The notes beneath the pieces were generated by a model. That model saw only the letters and a list, made by a program, of their open reading frames with translations, searched no databases and was not told where the DNA came from. Below, piece after piece: positions 35,223-44,317 of a stretch of 64,000 nt of DNA. Position 1 is the first letter of the stretch. Every line of letters starts with the position of its first letter. Made by a program: the position numbers and the translations under genes. Source of the DNA: Streptomyces sp. NBC_00234 (GTDB lineage Bacteria; Actinomycetota; Actinomycetes; Streptomycetales; Streptomycetaceae); NCBI RefSeq assembly GCF_036195325.1, contig NZ_CP108101.1:7874001-7938000 (forward strand), read 5' to 3'.

Positions 35223-35717
35223 TCACACGGGCTCGAAGCCCCGCAGATAGTGGGCGCGCAGTACGGCCCGGTGCGCGGGCTCGGAGAGCTGATCGGCCGC
35301 CCACAGGAAGAAGTCGTCCGCGACGGCGTCCGTCCAGTCGTAGGACGGATCGAACGGGCCGGTGTCCGGGGCGGGCAGGGGCACCTCCCGGGCAGGGGCG
35401 TCCGGAGGTGCGAGCGTGACGAGGCGGGAGCCGTCCGGCCGCCGGGCGTACCGCACCTCCACGACCTCGCAGTCCCAGCGGTCCGCGCCGAGTTGCAGCC
35501 AGAGTCTCGACGACTCGGCGTACAGGGCGGCGCCTTCGGCGGCCTCGCTCGGAGAGGAGGCATCGTGCGGCAGGACATGGACGAAGCCGTGGCAGAGGGG
35601 CGTCGCGTTCGCATCGTCGGTGCTACGGGTCGCGCCGGGGGAGAGGCGGCCGGAATCCGGGTCGAGCACCCGTACTTCGCCATGGCGGTCGTAGTCCTGC
35701 AGCACGACGGGCGTCAT
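35223..35717 (-). CDS. Cytosolic partner of an exported protein, function unknown
   Basis: A 164-residue protein with no signal peptide and few Cys, carrying an acidic face (PDTGPFDPSYDWTDAVADDFF). Its ATG shares one base with the stop of the preceding gene (TGATG), so it is made only with that gene. The first product is exported or membrane-tethered and this one is not, which is the arrangement seen in effector/immunity pairs, but no toxin domain is recognised. It may equally be a small chaperone or an enzyme. Confidence 0.6.
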   Translation of the reverse strand: MTPVVLQDYDRHGEVRVLDPDSGRLSPGATRSTDDANATPLCHGFVHVLPHDASSPSEAAEGAALYAESSRLWLQLGADRWDCEVVEVRYARRPDGSRLVTLAPPDAPAREVPLPAPDTGPFDPSYDWTDAVADDFFLWAADQLSEPAHRAVLRAHYLRGFEPV

Positions 35718-36316
35718 CAGCGGCGCGGCTCCAGCCCGAGCTCCTCGTCGACGGCGGCGCTGCTGCGCGTCGCCGCGTCGATGACCTTGTCCCAGCTGCC
35801 GTACCTGGCGAACTGCTGGTCGGCCGTCGGGCCCAGCGGGTTGCCGTACTTGACCATGTTGCGGGCCTCCAGAAGTGCGACCGCCTCCGGCGACATCCCG
35901 GCCCTGGTGATGTCCTTGGCCTCGTTGCGCATGTTCACCAGGACCCTGGCGATCTCTTCGTCCGACCGGCCCTCGTCGCGCATCTGCTGCTCGACCTGTT
36001 CCATCTGGTCCAGGAGCTCGTGGTACCGCATCCGGACCTCGCGCGCTTCCGCCCGCTCCTCCGGCGTCATCTCCCGGATCGCGCAGACGACCGGATCGCT
36101 GCTGGTGCACGGCCCGTCGGCGGACGGGGCGAGGGTGATGGAGAGCGACGAGGCCGCTACGGGAGCGGCGACCGAGACTCCGGGCGCGAACAGTGCGCCG
36201 CCCGCCACGGTCAGCAGCGGGAGCAGCAGGGACACGACCAGCCGGCGGGCGAGGGGGCTGTGACGGGGGCCGCCGCCGGAGGGGGAGCCGGGGGCAGTCA
36301 TCGGAGGTACATGCAT
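35717..36316 (-). CDS. Exported or membrane-anchored helical protein
   Basis: About 199 residues from the ATG at 36316 (36391 is another possible start; no good ribosome site before either). A hydrophobic stretch at about residues 25-50 is a signal peptide or anchor (RRLVVSLLLPLLTVAGGALF). The remainder is Glu/Arg/Gln-rich coiled coil (EERAEAREVRMRYHELLDQM) and ends with NPLGPTADQQFARYGSWDKV, a C-terminal pattern I associate with secreted actinobacterial proteins, though I cannot name the family. Its stop overlaps the downstream start. Confidence 0.6.
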   Translation of the reverse strand: MHVPPMTAPGSPSGGGPRHSPLARRLVVSLLLPLLTVAGGALFAPGVSVAAPVAASSLSITLAPSADGPCTSSDPVVCAIREMTPEERAEAREVRMRYHELLDQMEQVEQQMRDEGRSDEEIARVLVNMRNEAKDITRAGMSPEAVALLEARNMVKYGNPLGPTADQQFARYGSWDKVIDAATRSSAAVDEELGLEPRR

Positions 36317-36501
36317 GAAGGAGGGCTCTTTCGCCTGGGGAATAGGGCGAAACTGGACGTTACGGCGGCTACCCGACCCGGTGATGATCATGAGGCGGCG
36401 CGTATGGGTGACACCTCGTTAAGCTCGTCCCGCTCGTAGATCACACAAGAAGCTTGTACGTCACGCGACGGCTTGTCCGTCGCACCGGAGGAAGCGCGCC
36501 C

Positions 36502-37344
36502 GTGCCCGAGAACGTTCCGACTGCCGTCCCCGCCGGCGAGCGCCCCGCTCTGCGCGCCGACTGTGCGAAGTGCTTCGGGCTGTGCTGCGTCGCGCTGACC
36601 CTCACCGCCTCGGCCGACTTCGCCGTCAACAAGCAGGCAGGAGAGCCCTGTCGTAACCTGCGGGACGACTTCCGCTGCGGGATCCACACCCGGCTGCGGT
36701 CCGAGGGATTCTCCGGCTGCACCGTGTACGACTGCTTCGGAGCCGGTCAGAAGGTCTCCCAGGAGACGTACGGAGGCAGGGACTGGCGGCGGGAACCAGG
36801 TACCGCGCAGGAGATGTTCCAAGTGTTCCCGGTGATGCGTCAGCTCCACGAACTGCTCTGGTATCTCACGGAAGCGCACGCACTGTCCGCGGCGAAGCCG
36901 CTCCACGCGGAGATCGAGCGGGCCATCGATGCCACGGAGCGTCTGACGAACCAGCCCGCGGGCTCCCTGGCGGAACTGGATGTATCGGCGCATCGCGAGG
37001 GTGTGGCCGCTCTGCTGCTGCGGACCAGTGAACTCGTGCGGGCCACCGTGTCCCGGCGCAAGAAGCGCAATCACCGCGGCGCCGACCTCATCGGAGCCCG
37101 GCTCAGGGGCGCCGACCTGCAGGGGGCCGACCTGCGCGGCGCGTATCTCATCGCGGCCGACCTCACGGGCGCCGACCTGCGCAAGGCCGATCTCATCGGC
37201 GCCGATTTCCGTGACGCCGAACTGGCGGGCGCCGACCTCACCGGGAGTCTGTTCCTCACGCAGGCCCAGCTCAACGCCGCTCGGGGCGACGCCAGCACCC
37301 GGCTGCCGCCCTCGCTGAACTGTCCCTCGCACTGGGCCTCATGA
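36502..37344 (+). CDS. Cysteine-rich / pentapeptide-repeat protein
   Basis: A 280-residue protein, GTG start after GGAGGAA. The first 90 residues hold seven or more Cys (CAKCFGLCC, then a Cys in PCRNLRDDF, CGIH, and CTVYDC), a metal-binding cluster like those of YkgJ-type or Fe-S/zinc proteins. Residues about 195-255 are a run of about eleven pentapeptide repeats (A(D/N)LxG), forming a right-handed quadrilateral beta-helix. Combined domains suggest a DNA-mimic or scaffold whose folding depends on a metal. Function is not known. Confidence 0.85.
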   Translation: MPENVPTAVPAGERPALRADCAKCFGLCCVALTLTASADFAVNKQAGEPCRNLRDDFRCGIHTRLRSEGFSGCTVYDCFGAGQKVSQETYGGRDWRREPGTAQEMFQVFPVMRQLHELLWYLTEAHALSAAKPLHAEIERAIDATERLTNQPAGSLAELDVSAHREGVAALLLRTSELVRATVSRRKKRNHRGADLIGARLRGADLQGADLRGAYLIAADLTGADLRKADLIGADFRDAELAGADLTGSLFLTQAQLNAARGDASTRLPPSLNCPSHWAS

Positions 37345-37439
37345 GCGCACCGGGCCTCGTGAGTCGAGCGGGCGCCCGTCGCCGTACGGCGCCCCGCGTG
37401 TGACGGCGACGGTACGGATCCCGCACCGTGCGCGCCGCC

Positions 37440-37970
37440 TCAGCCGTTTCCGTGCTCCGCGGGCTGCTCGGCACTCGGCTCCAGCGCCGCCTTCAGCCGC
37501 TCCAGCGTGGTGCGGATGTTGCCGGCCTGGAACTCGGCGAAGGTGTGCCCCCGGGTCGCGATCCGGTCGAAGGCGTTGGCCACGAAATCGGGCCACGCGC
37601 GCCGGTTGTCGGTCCAGATCTCGGTGACCCGCGTGGCGCCGTCGACCGCCTCGAAGCGGTAGTCCCAGGTGGCTATCGCCCCGGGGAGCCGCGGGCGCCG
37701 TGCCCCGATCGCGTGGACGCGGAAGGCGAAACGGCTGCCGGGGTCGGCGGCCGTCACCGTGCACTTCGTGGTCCAGCGCAGGGAACCGCGTTTGTTGCGC
37801 CCTTCGAAGACCATGCCGACGTACGCCTCCCGGCGTTCCCCGACCACCGTCGCACCGGTGTTCTCCGGGCTCCAGCGCCCCATCGCCGTAGGGTCGCTGA
37901 GCTGCTCGTACACGGCCGACGGGGCGGCGTTGATCACGATGCTGTCCGAGACGGACATGGTGCGGGGCAT
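37440..37970 (-). CDS. SRPBCC-family protein (polyketide-cyclase/START fold)
   Basis: A 176-residue SRPBCC protein (IVINAAPSAVYEQLSDPTAMGRWSPENT, GSRFAFRVHAI, WDYRFEAVDGATRVTEIW), the Polyketide_cyc2-like ligand-binding fold. The ATG at 37970 follows AAGGAG. Such stand-alone proteins may bind lipids, polyketides or phytohormone-like molecules. It is on the minus strand, close to other single genes, without a clear operon. Confidence 0.83.
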   Translation of the reverse strand: MPRTMSVSDSIVINAAPSAVYEQLSDPTAMGRWSPENTGATVVGERREAYVGMVFEGRNKRGSLRWTTKCTVTAADPGSRFAFRVHAIGARRPRLPGAIATWDYRFEAVDGATRVTEIWTDNRRAWPDFVANAFDRIATRGHTFAEFQAGNIRTTLERLKAALEPSAEQPAEHGNG

Positions 37971-38145
37971 GCGGCGACTCCTTCTCCACGGCCGTCCTGG
38001 ACACCTGCCGGGAGCCGCTGGGGCCGTGGAACCGGCGCTCCGGAGCCACACCTTACTCACCGGTAGCGTCAAAGTTCTACGGCGCTTCGCGCCCCGGCGT
38101 CCGGGATCCCCGCGCGCCGTCGGCCAGGGTTGCCCCGCGGCGTGC

Positions 38146-38179
38146 GGAAGGCGGCCGGAAGCACTTCCGGCCGCCTTCC
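38146..38179. terminator. Hairpin terminator
   Basis: Perfect 15-bp arms GGAAGGCGGCCGGAA and TTCCGGCCGCCTTCC with a 4-base loop, 15 bases beyond the stop of the F420-reductase-like gene. Confidence 0.8.
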
Positions 38180-38194
38180 CGTCGTGACAGGGGT

Positions 38195-38854
38195 TCAGGC
38201 GCGCCACTCCGCGGTACGTTCCGGCGACGCCTCCGCGAGGGCCTTCACGATGGTGTCCACGTCGCCCTGACTGCCGTACACCGGCGTGCCGGGCTGCTGG
38301 CGCCACGAGTCGTCCAGGCCGCCCGCGTCCACGGTGTCGAAGCCCAGCTCGTCGATGAGGTCCCGCACGGTCTGCTTGGCCGCCGGGTCGTCACCCGCGA
38401 CGGGCAGCGCCTGCCGGCCGGGCGAGCCCTGGGGCAGCCCCCGGTCGAGGATGTCCTGGGCGTACGTACCGTTGAACGCCTTGATGACGGGGCGGCCGAT
38501 CTGCTGCTCCGTCCAGCGGCTCTCGGGCAGCCCGTCCTCGATCGCCTCGATGCGGCCGTCGCGCTGCTGTGGGTAGTAGTTGCCCGTGTCGATGACCGCG
38601 GCGCCCGGTGCCGCTCCGTCGAGGATGCCCTTCGGCAGGGCGGGGACGGCCTTCAGCGGGACCGTCACGACGACGACTTCCGCGCCCCGCGCCGCCTCGG
38701 TCGCGGAGACCGGGCGGGCGCCCGTCTCCTCGGCCAGCGCCGTGAGGGTTTCCGGGCCGCGCGAGTTCGCTACGGATACGTCGTGCCCGAGGGCGGTGAG
38801 GCGGCGGGTCAGGTTGCCGCCGATGTTGCCCGCTCCGATGATGCCGATCTTCAT
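38195..38854 (-). CDS. NADPH:F420 oxidoreductase-like protein
   Basis: A 219-residue Rossmann protein of the NADP-oxidoreductase / F420-dependent family (MKIGIIGAGNIGGNLTRRL nucleotide loop; VVVTVPLKAVPAL; DTGNYYPQQRDGRI; KAFNGTYAQDI). Bacterial members either exchange hydride between NADPH and coenzyme F420 or act on related cofactors. The ATG at 38854 follows GGAAGG. A strong terminator lies after the stop. The cofactor preference is inferred. Confidence 0.85.
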   Translation of the reverse strand: MKIGIIGAGNIGGNLTRRLTALGHDVSVANSRGPETLTALAEETGARPVSATEAARGAEVVVVTVPLKAVPALPKGILDGAAPGAAVIDTGNYYPQQRDGRIEAIEDGLPESRWTEQQIGRPVIKAFNGTYAQDILDRGLPQGSPGRQALPVAGDDPAAKQTVRDLIDELGFDTVDAGGLDDSWRQQPGTPVYGSQGDVDTIVKALAEASPERTAEWRA

Positions 38855-39041
38855 GGCTCCGACCTTCCGATCCAGAGTGCGTGCTGTGACCAAGCCTCGT
38901 TCGGTCACCAACTGTGAGTGGCCCGGCACTATTCCGGCGGCGCCGGATCGGTTCTTCGTCCCTGCGGCGGATGGAAGGCCGGCGGCCCGGGCACGTAGGG
39001 GAGAAGAGCGGAAGCCTCTTGCCCCCAACGGAGGTGGCCCC

Positions 39042-39593
39042 ATGCTGCACGGCGTCGACGTCAGCGCGTACCAGACGTCCTTCGACACCGACGGTCTCGA
39101 CTTCGTCTTCATCAAGGCCACCGAAGGCCGCTCCTACGTCAATCCACGTCTCGCGGCGCAGACCGAGCGTGCGCGGGGCGCCGGCCTCGTGGTCGGCTTC
39201 TACCACTTCCTCTGGCCGGGGAACGTCGCCGACCAGGCGGAGTACTTCGTGAGCAGAGCTCCTGAGCGTGCCGGTGACCTGCTCGCCGTCGACTGGGAGC
39301 AGACCGGCGAGGGTACGCACGCCGGCAACGCCGACAAGGACCGTTTCATCCGTGCGGTGAAGCGCCTGCGGCCCGGTCACCGCGTGCTGCTCTACTGCAA
39401 CCGCCACTTCTGGCTCAACCACGACACGACCTCGTACGCGGGCGACGGACTGTGGATCGCGGATTACGTCACCGCGGGCAAGCCCCGTATCAAGGCGCCC
39501 TGGCTCATCCACCAGTACACCGACCAGCCCCTGGACAGGGACGTCGCGGACTTCCCTTCACGCCGGGCCATGCGCACATGGGGCGGCGCCTAG
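39042..39593 (+). CDS. GH25 lysozyme-like muramidase without signal peptide
   Basis: A 183-residue glycoside hydrolase family 25 protein (LHGVDVSAYQ, FIKATEGRSYVNP, LLAVDWEQTGEG, GLWIADYVT). The Asp and Glu of DWE are the expected catalytic pair. The ATG at 39042, after GGAGG, allows no signal peptide, and the protein begins directly with the catalytic domain. It is either exported by a leaderless route, holin-like release, or it acts inside. Confidence 0.87.
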   Translation: MLHGVDVSAYQTSFDTDGLDFVFIKATEGRSYVNPRLAAQTERARGAGLVVGFYHFLWPGNVADQAEYFVSRAPERAGDLLAVDWEQTGEGTHAGNADKDRFIRAVKRLRPGHRVLLYCNRHFWLNHDTTSYAGDGLWIADYVTAGKPRIKAPWLIHQYTDQPLDRDVADFPSRRAMRTWGGA

Positions 39594-39756
39594 GTCGTGT
39601 CCGCAGGGTCTTTCGTTTCGATCAGGCCGGGCCGGACCGGGAAGCGAATGGCGCGTATTCGACATACTCTGCTGTGGAAATTTGCCCTGGTTTGTCAGGG
39701 GGTCTGTCACGCCACGACGGGCCCCTCGCATCCGATCGAAGCAGAGGAGCCGCCCC

Positions 39757-40770
39757 ATGAAGGCCGCCGTCGTGCGCAGCTTCACCGAGCCTCTGGTCCT
39801 GGAGGACCGGCCCGTCCCGACCCCCGCCGCACACCAGGTCCTCGTGCGGATGGAGACCTCGGGACTGTGCCACACGGACATCCACGCGGCGCGGGGTGAC
39901 TGGCCGGTCAAGCCGAGTCCGCCGTTCGTTCCGGGGCACGAGGGCATCGGCATCGTGGAGGCCGTGGGCGACCAGGTGGGACACCTCGCCGTGGGGGACC
40001 GCGTGGCGATTCCCTGGCTCGGCGAGGCGTGCGGACACTGCGACCACTGTGTCTCCGGCTGGGAGACGCTCTGCCTCCAGCAGCAGAACAGTGGCTACTC
40101 CGTGGATGGCAGCCATACCGAGTACGCGCTGGCGCACGGTACGTACGTGGTGCCGGTCCCCGAGGGCATCGACCCGCTGGACGCCGCCCCGCTGACCTGC
40201 GCGGGCGTGACCACGTACAAGGCGGTGAAGGTGTCCGGGGCCAGGCCGGGCACCCGCGCGCTGATCTCCGGCATCGGCGGCCTGGGCCACCTCGCCCTCC
40301 AGTACGCGCGGATCTTCGGCGCGGAGACCATCGCGGTCGACGTCACCGACGAGAAGCTCGCACTCGCCGAGGAGCTGGGCGCGGACCACGTCATCGACGC
40401 CCGCGTCCAGGACGTGGCCGAAGAGGCCCGGCGGCTCGGCGGTGTCGACGCGGCGATCTCCCTCGCGGTGAGCAACGAGTCGTTCGGTGCGGCCTACGGT
40501 GCGCTGCGCCGCGGCGGCACGCTCGTCCTTGTCGCGCTCCCCGCCGAGGGCGCACTCGAACTCCCCGTGTTCGACACCGTCCTGAACGGGACGAAGGTCG
40601 TCGGGTCGATCGTCGGCACCCGCGAAGACCTGGCCGAGGTCTTCCGCCTGCACGCGCTCGGCCGCACCCGGGTCGTCCGGGAGACCCGCGCCCTCGGTGA
40701 CATCAACACCTCGATCGACGAGGTGCTGGCCGGGAAGGTGTCGGGCCGTCTCGTCTTCGACATGCGCTGA
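39757..40770 (+). CDS. adhP: Zinc-dependent alcohol dehydrogenase, AdhP type
   Basis: A 337-residue MDR alcohol dehydrogenase interconverting primary alcohols and aldehydes with NAD. Catalytic zinc ligands are Cys38 (SGLCHTDIH), His61 (PGHEG) and Cys148; structural zinc ligands are Cys92, 95, 98 and 106. The Rossmann loop GIGGLGHLAL follows. The length and Cys pattern fit the AdhP/AdhA branch. The ATG at 39757 has GAGGAG upstream. No Rex-type operator is seen in its upstream region. Confidence 0.92.
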   Translation: MKAAVVRSFTEPLVLEDRPVPTPAAHQVLVRMETSGLCHTDIHAARGDWPVKPSPPFVPGHEGIGIVEAVGDQVGHLAVGDRVAIPWLGEACGHCDHCVSGWETLCLQQQNSGYSVDGSHTEYALAHGTYVVPVPEGIDPLDAAPLTCAGVTTYKAVKVSGARPGTRALISGIGGLGHLALQYARIFGAETIAVDVTDEKLALAEELGADHVIDARVQDVAEEARRLGGVDAAISLAVSNESFGAAYGALRRGGTLVLVALPAEGALELPVFDTVLNGTKVVGSIVGTREDLAEVFRLHALGRTRVVRETRALGDINTSIDEVLAGKVSGRLVFDMR

Positions 40771-40963
40771 CCTGCGTCGGGCCAGGGCGGCAGTCTGTTC
40801 ATCATCCCGCCCCCGACCCCCGCGAAGCCGCCGCCGTCGGCCAAAGGAGTGTCCTTGGCGGCTGCCGTCGTTGCGCTGAGAAGGATGTCCCACAGCACGG
40901 ATCACTGCGGGTCCATTCTGGTCGCCGAGTCCGCGAACGGCCGTCGACCGAAGGAGTGTCGCA

Positions 40964-42676
40964 GTGACGACGAGGGACACCTCAGAATCGGCTGATGCCG
41001 ATGTCTACCAGAACGAGCTGCCGGTAGCGAGCAAGGAGCCGGGCAATGTGGTCGTGAAGTGGCTGACCACCACCGACCACAAGACGATCGGCACGCTCTA
41101 TCTGGTCACGTCCTTCGCCTTCTTCATCGTCGGCGGTGTCCTCGCCCTGGTCATGCGCGCCGAACTGGCACGTCCGGGCACCCAGCTCATCTCGAACGAG
41201 CAGTTCAATCAGGCGTTCACGATCCACGGCACGATCATGCTGCTGATGTTCGCGACCCCGCTGTTCGCAGGCTTCACGAACTGGATCATGCCGCTGCAGA
41301 TCGGCGCGCCCGACGTGGCGTTCCCGCGGCTGAACATGTTCGCGTACTGGCTGTACCTCTTCGGCTCGCTCATCGTCGTGGCCGGTTTCCTCACCCCGCA
41401 GGGCGCGGCCGACTTCGGCTGGTTCGCGTACGCCCCGCTCAACGACGCCATCCGCTCGCCCGGCATCGGCTCCGACATGTGGATCATGGGTCTGGCCTTC
41501 TCCGGCTTCGGCACGATCCTCGGTTCGGTCAACTTCATCACCACGATCGTCTGCATGCGCGCGCCCGGCATGACGATGTTCCGCATGCCGATCTTCACCT
41601 GGAACGTGCTGCTGACCGGTGTGCTGGTCCTGCTCGCCTTCCCCGTACTCGCCGCGGCCCTGCTGGTCCTGGAGGCCGACCGCAAGTTCGGTGCGCAGGT
41701 ATTCAATGCGGCGAACGGGGGAGCACTGCTCTGGCAGCACCTCTTCTGGTTCTTCGGCCATCCAGAGGTGTACATCATCGCCCTGCCGTTCTTCGGGATC
41801 GTCACCGAGGTCATCCCGGTCTTCAGCCGCAAGCCGGTCTTCGGCTACATCGGTCTGATCGCGGCCACCATCTCGATCGCGGGCCTTTCGGCGACGGTGT
41901 GGGCGCACCACATGTACGTCACCGGGAGCGTGCTGCTGCCGTTCTTCTCGTTCATGACCTTCCTCATCGCCGTACCGACCGGTGTGAAGTTCTTCAACTG
42001 GATCGGGACCATGTGGAAGGGGTCGTTGTCGTTCGAGACCCCGATGCTCTGGTCGATCGGCTTCCTGGTCACCTTCCTCTTCGGTGGTCTGACCGGCGTC
42101 ATCCTGGCCTCGCCGCCGATGGACTTCCAGGTCTCCGACTCGTACTTCGTCGTCGCGCACTTCCACTACGTCGTCTTCGGCACCGTGGTCTTCGCGATGT
42201 TCTCCGGATTCCATTTCTGGTGGCCGAAGTTCACGGGCAAGATGCTGGACGAGCGGCTCGGCAAGATGTCGTTCTGGACGCTGTTCGTGGGCTTCCACGG
42301 CACGTTCCTGGTGCAGCACTGGCTCGGCGCCGAGGGCATGCCGCGACGCTACGCGGACTACCTCGCGGCGGACGGCTTCACCGCTCTGAACACGATCTCG
42401 ACGATCTCCTCGTTCCTGCTCGGCCTGTCGATCCTCCCGTTCCTCTACAACGTGTGGAAGACCGCGAAGTACGGCAAGAAGGTCGAGGTCGACGACCCGT
42501 GGGGTTACGGCCGTTCGCTGGAGTGGGCCACGTCCTGCCCGCCGCCGCGGCACAACTTCCTCACGCTGCCCCGGATCCGTTCCGAATCCCCGGCGTTCGA
42601 CCTGCACCACCCCGCGGTCCGCAACCTCGACGACGCCGCCAACAAGCCCGTGCTGCCGGGGGACCGGTGGACGTGA
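40964..42676 (+). CDS. ctaD: Cytochrome c oxidase subunit I, solitary copy
   Basis: A 570-residue aa3-type subunit I of the terminal oxidase, reducing O2 to water and pumping protons. Haem and CuB ligands are all present: the low-spin haem His in FTIHGTIM, H266-PEV-Y270 (the His-Tyr cross-link pair), H315-H316, and H399 and H401 in VVAHFHYV. The GTG start follows AAGGAGTGTCGCA. The ctaC, ctaE and ctaF genes that normally accompany ctaD are absent, so this is a second copy, likely used under other oxygen or growth conditions. A small membrane protein gene follows 45 bases later. Confidence 0.94.
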   Translation: MTTRDTSESADADVYQNELPVASKEPGNVVVKWLTTTDHKTIGTLYLVTSFAFFIVGGVLALVMRAELARPGTQLISNEQFNQAFTIHGTIMLLMFATPLFAGFTNWIMPLQIGAPDVAFPRLNMFAYWLYLFGSLIVVAGFLTPQGAADFGWFAYAPLNDAIRSPGIGSDMWIMGLAFSGFGTILGSVNFITTIVCMRAPGMTMFRMPIFTWNVLLTGVLVLLAFPVLAAALLVLEADRKFGAQVFNAANGGALLWQHLFWFFGHPEVYIIALPFFGIVTEVIPVFSRKPVFGYIGLIAATISIAGLSATVWAHHMYVTGSVLLPFFSFMTFLIAVPTGVKFFNWIGTMWKGSLSFETPMLWSIGFLVTFLFGGLTGVILASPPMDFQVSDSYFVVAHFHYVVFGTVVFAMFSGFHFWWPKFTGKMLDERLGKMSFWTLFVGFHGTFLVQHWLGAEGMPRRYADYLAADGFTALNTISTISSFLLGLSILPFLYNVWKTAKYGKKVEVDDPWGYGRSLEWATSCPPPRHNFLTLPRIRSESPAFDLHHPAVRNLDDAANKPVLPGDRWT

Positions 42677-42721
42677 GTCAGCCCGCTCAGGACGAGGACG
42701 GCCCGACGAGAAGGGGACGCC

Positions 42722-43063
42722 GTGGAGCACGACAAGGACAGTGCCAGGGGCCTGGCCCAGCTGGAGGGCTACCTGTTGTGGAACGCCGAGGTGGAAGACG
42801 CGCGCCGACGCGCCGGCCGCTTCACCGACCAGCTGCCCTGGCTCACCCGGGCGCAGCGGGAGGACGTAGAACGCGTCTACATTGCGGACCGGGTGGCCTC
42901 CTGCCGGGAGTCGCTCGTCCGCGTCTCGGAGCGTGCGGCCGAACTCCGCGGTGAATACTCCGACCGCTATCGGCTGCTCAAGAAGCGCTGCCTCGCAGCC
43001 GTGCTCCTGGCCGTCGGCGCGGCGAGCGGAACCTGCGCCGCACTGACCCTGCTCACCCGCTGA
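42722..43063 (+). CDS. Small C-tail-anchored protein of unknown function
   Basis: A 113-residue protein with a GTG start, mostly charged and helical (coiled-coil potential), ending in a single hydrophobic segment (about 91-110). It follows ctaD closely on the same strand, and might assist the oxidase, but I do not recognise a known subunit. Confidence 0.6.
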   Translation: MEHDKDSARGLAQLEGYLLWNAEVEDARRRAGRFTDQLPWLTRAQREDVERVYIADRVASCRESLVRVSERAAELRGEYSDRYRLLKKRCLAAVLLAVGAASGTCAALTLLTR

Positions 43064-43066
43064 CCC

Positions 43067-43099
43067 TCCGCCCGGGCGCCTTCGAGGCGCCCGGGCGGA
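43067..43099. terminator. Hairpin terminator between convergent genes
   Basis: Perfect 14-bp arms TCCGCCCGGGCGCC and GGCGCCCGGGCGGA with loop TTCGA, ending both the ctaD unit and the LtrA gene. Confidence 0.8.
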
Positions 43100-43117
43100 C
43101 CTGCGTGCCCCGAACCC

Positions 43118-44317
43118 TCACACCGCCTCGGAGCGGTCCGTCGACATGTAGACACCGGTGGCGACGGTGAGCGCGCAGACCAGCCCGGCCAGCGGCACGG
43201 CCCAGTGCCCCGCGAACGTGGTGACGAGCACCAGCACCGCGCCGACGGGAAGGACGAGTTGCTGGAGACTGCCCTCCTTGAAGTGGCGGGCGTGCAGGGC
43301 CCACACCATGAACATGAAGAGCGCCGTGGGCACCGTCACCGCCGCGGCTGCGGCGTTCGCGGAGATGTGCGCGTGGTGCGTCACCTGCTCCACCGTCACC
43401 TCGATGCCCGCACCGATCGCCGCGGCCGAGCCGAAGATCAGATAGTGGCCGTAACCCCATACGAACGCCTGGCGGCTGGCGGACAGGTGCAGATGAATGG
43501 GGACGGAGAAGTAGATCCAGTACGCGGCGAAGACGATGACCAGTCCACCGGCAGCGATCGGGAGCAGTTCGTCGAGAGCCGCGGAATCGTCGAGCGCCGA
43601 CTGCACTGCGACCGTCGCGGCAGCGATCGTCTCTCCGAGCATGATGATGGTGAACAGCCCGTAGCGCTCCGCGATGTGGTGCGGATGCCAGCTCGTGCGC
43701 CGATGGCGCTCGGCGATGGCGGGCACCGCCAGTTCGGCGGCGACCAGGATCACGAAGCCCCACGCCCACGCGCCGTCGGGCAGCAACAGCAGCACCACCC
43801 ACGCGGCCTGAACGATCACCAGCCCGGCCGCGTAATGCAGCGCCGTGACCCTGGCCGCACCCGTTTCCCCGCGAGCGGCGCGCAGCCACTGGAAGGTGAG
43901 CGCCACCCGCATGATCAGGTAGCCGACGATGGCCACGGTGTAGTCGGAGTGTTCGAAGGCCCGGGGTACTCCGGCGGCCAGGACGAGCACGCCCGAGATC
44001 TGTACGAGCGTGGCGAGCCGGTACGGCACGTCGTCGCAGTCGTACGCGGAGGCGAACCAGGTGAAGTTGACCCAGGCCCACCAGATGGCGAAGAAGACGA
44101 AGAGGTATCCGGTGATGCCGTGGCCGGGATCGCCTTCGGCCACGGCGTGCACCAGCCGCGCGCCTGCCTGGGCGACCGCGACGACGAAGCAGAGGTCGAA
44201 GAACAGCTCCAGCGGTGTCGCCGCGCGATGCGCCTCGTCGGGGTCGCGGGACTTCATCCGGAGCAGGGGCGCCGCAGGACGGCCGTGACCGGCTCCGTGG
44301 GGCGTGTGGTCACTCAT
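43118..44317 (-). CDS. Low-temperature-requirement-A-like membrane protein
   Basis: A 399-residue, about 12-helix membrane protein of the LtrA family (RAATPLELFFDLCFVVAVAQAG near the N terminus; ERYGLFTIIMLGETIAAATVAV; a second half with repeated helices). The function of LtrA is not established; in Listeria it affects growth in the cold. The gene is monocistronic, with the ATG at 44317. Confidence 0.88.
   Translation of the reverse strand: MSDHTPHGAGHGRPAAPLLRMKSRDPDEAHRAATPLELFFDLCFVVAVAQAGARLVHAVAEGDPGHGITGYLFVFFAIWWAWVNFTWFASAYDCDDVPYRLATLVQISGVLVLAAGVPRAFEHSDYTVAIVGYLIMRVALTFQWLRAARGETGAARVTALHYAAGLVIVQAAWVVLLLLPDGAWAWGFVILVAAELAVPAIAERHRRTSWHPHHIAERYGLFTIIMLGETIAAATVAVQSALDDSAALDELLPIAAGGLVIVFAAYWIYFSVPIHLHLSASRQAFVWGYGHYLIFGSAAAIGAGIEVTVEQVTHHAHISANAAAAAVTVPTALFMFMVWALHARHFKEGSLQQLVLPVGAVLVLVTTFAGHWAVPLAGLVCALTVATGVYMSTDRSEAV

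Noticed and set aside
40842..40983. A TTG-started leader peptide before ctaD, after AAAGGAGTGTCC
   Set aside because: A frame of about 45 codons exists and overlaps the ctaD start, but TTG starts are rare and the composition does not look coding; the repeat of the AAGGAGTGTC ribosome-site sequence is noted only.
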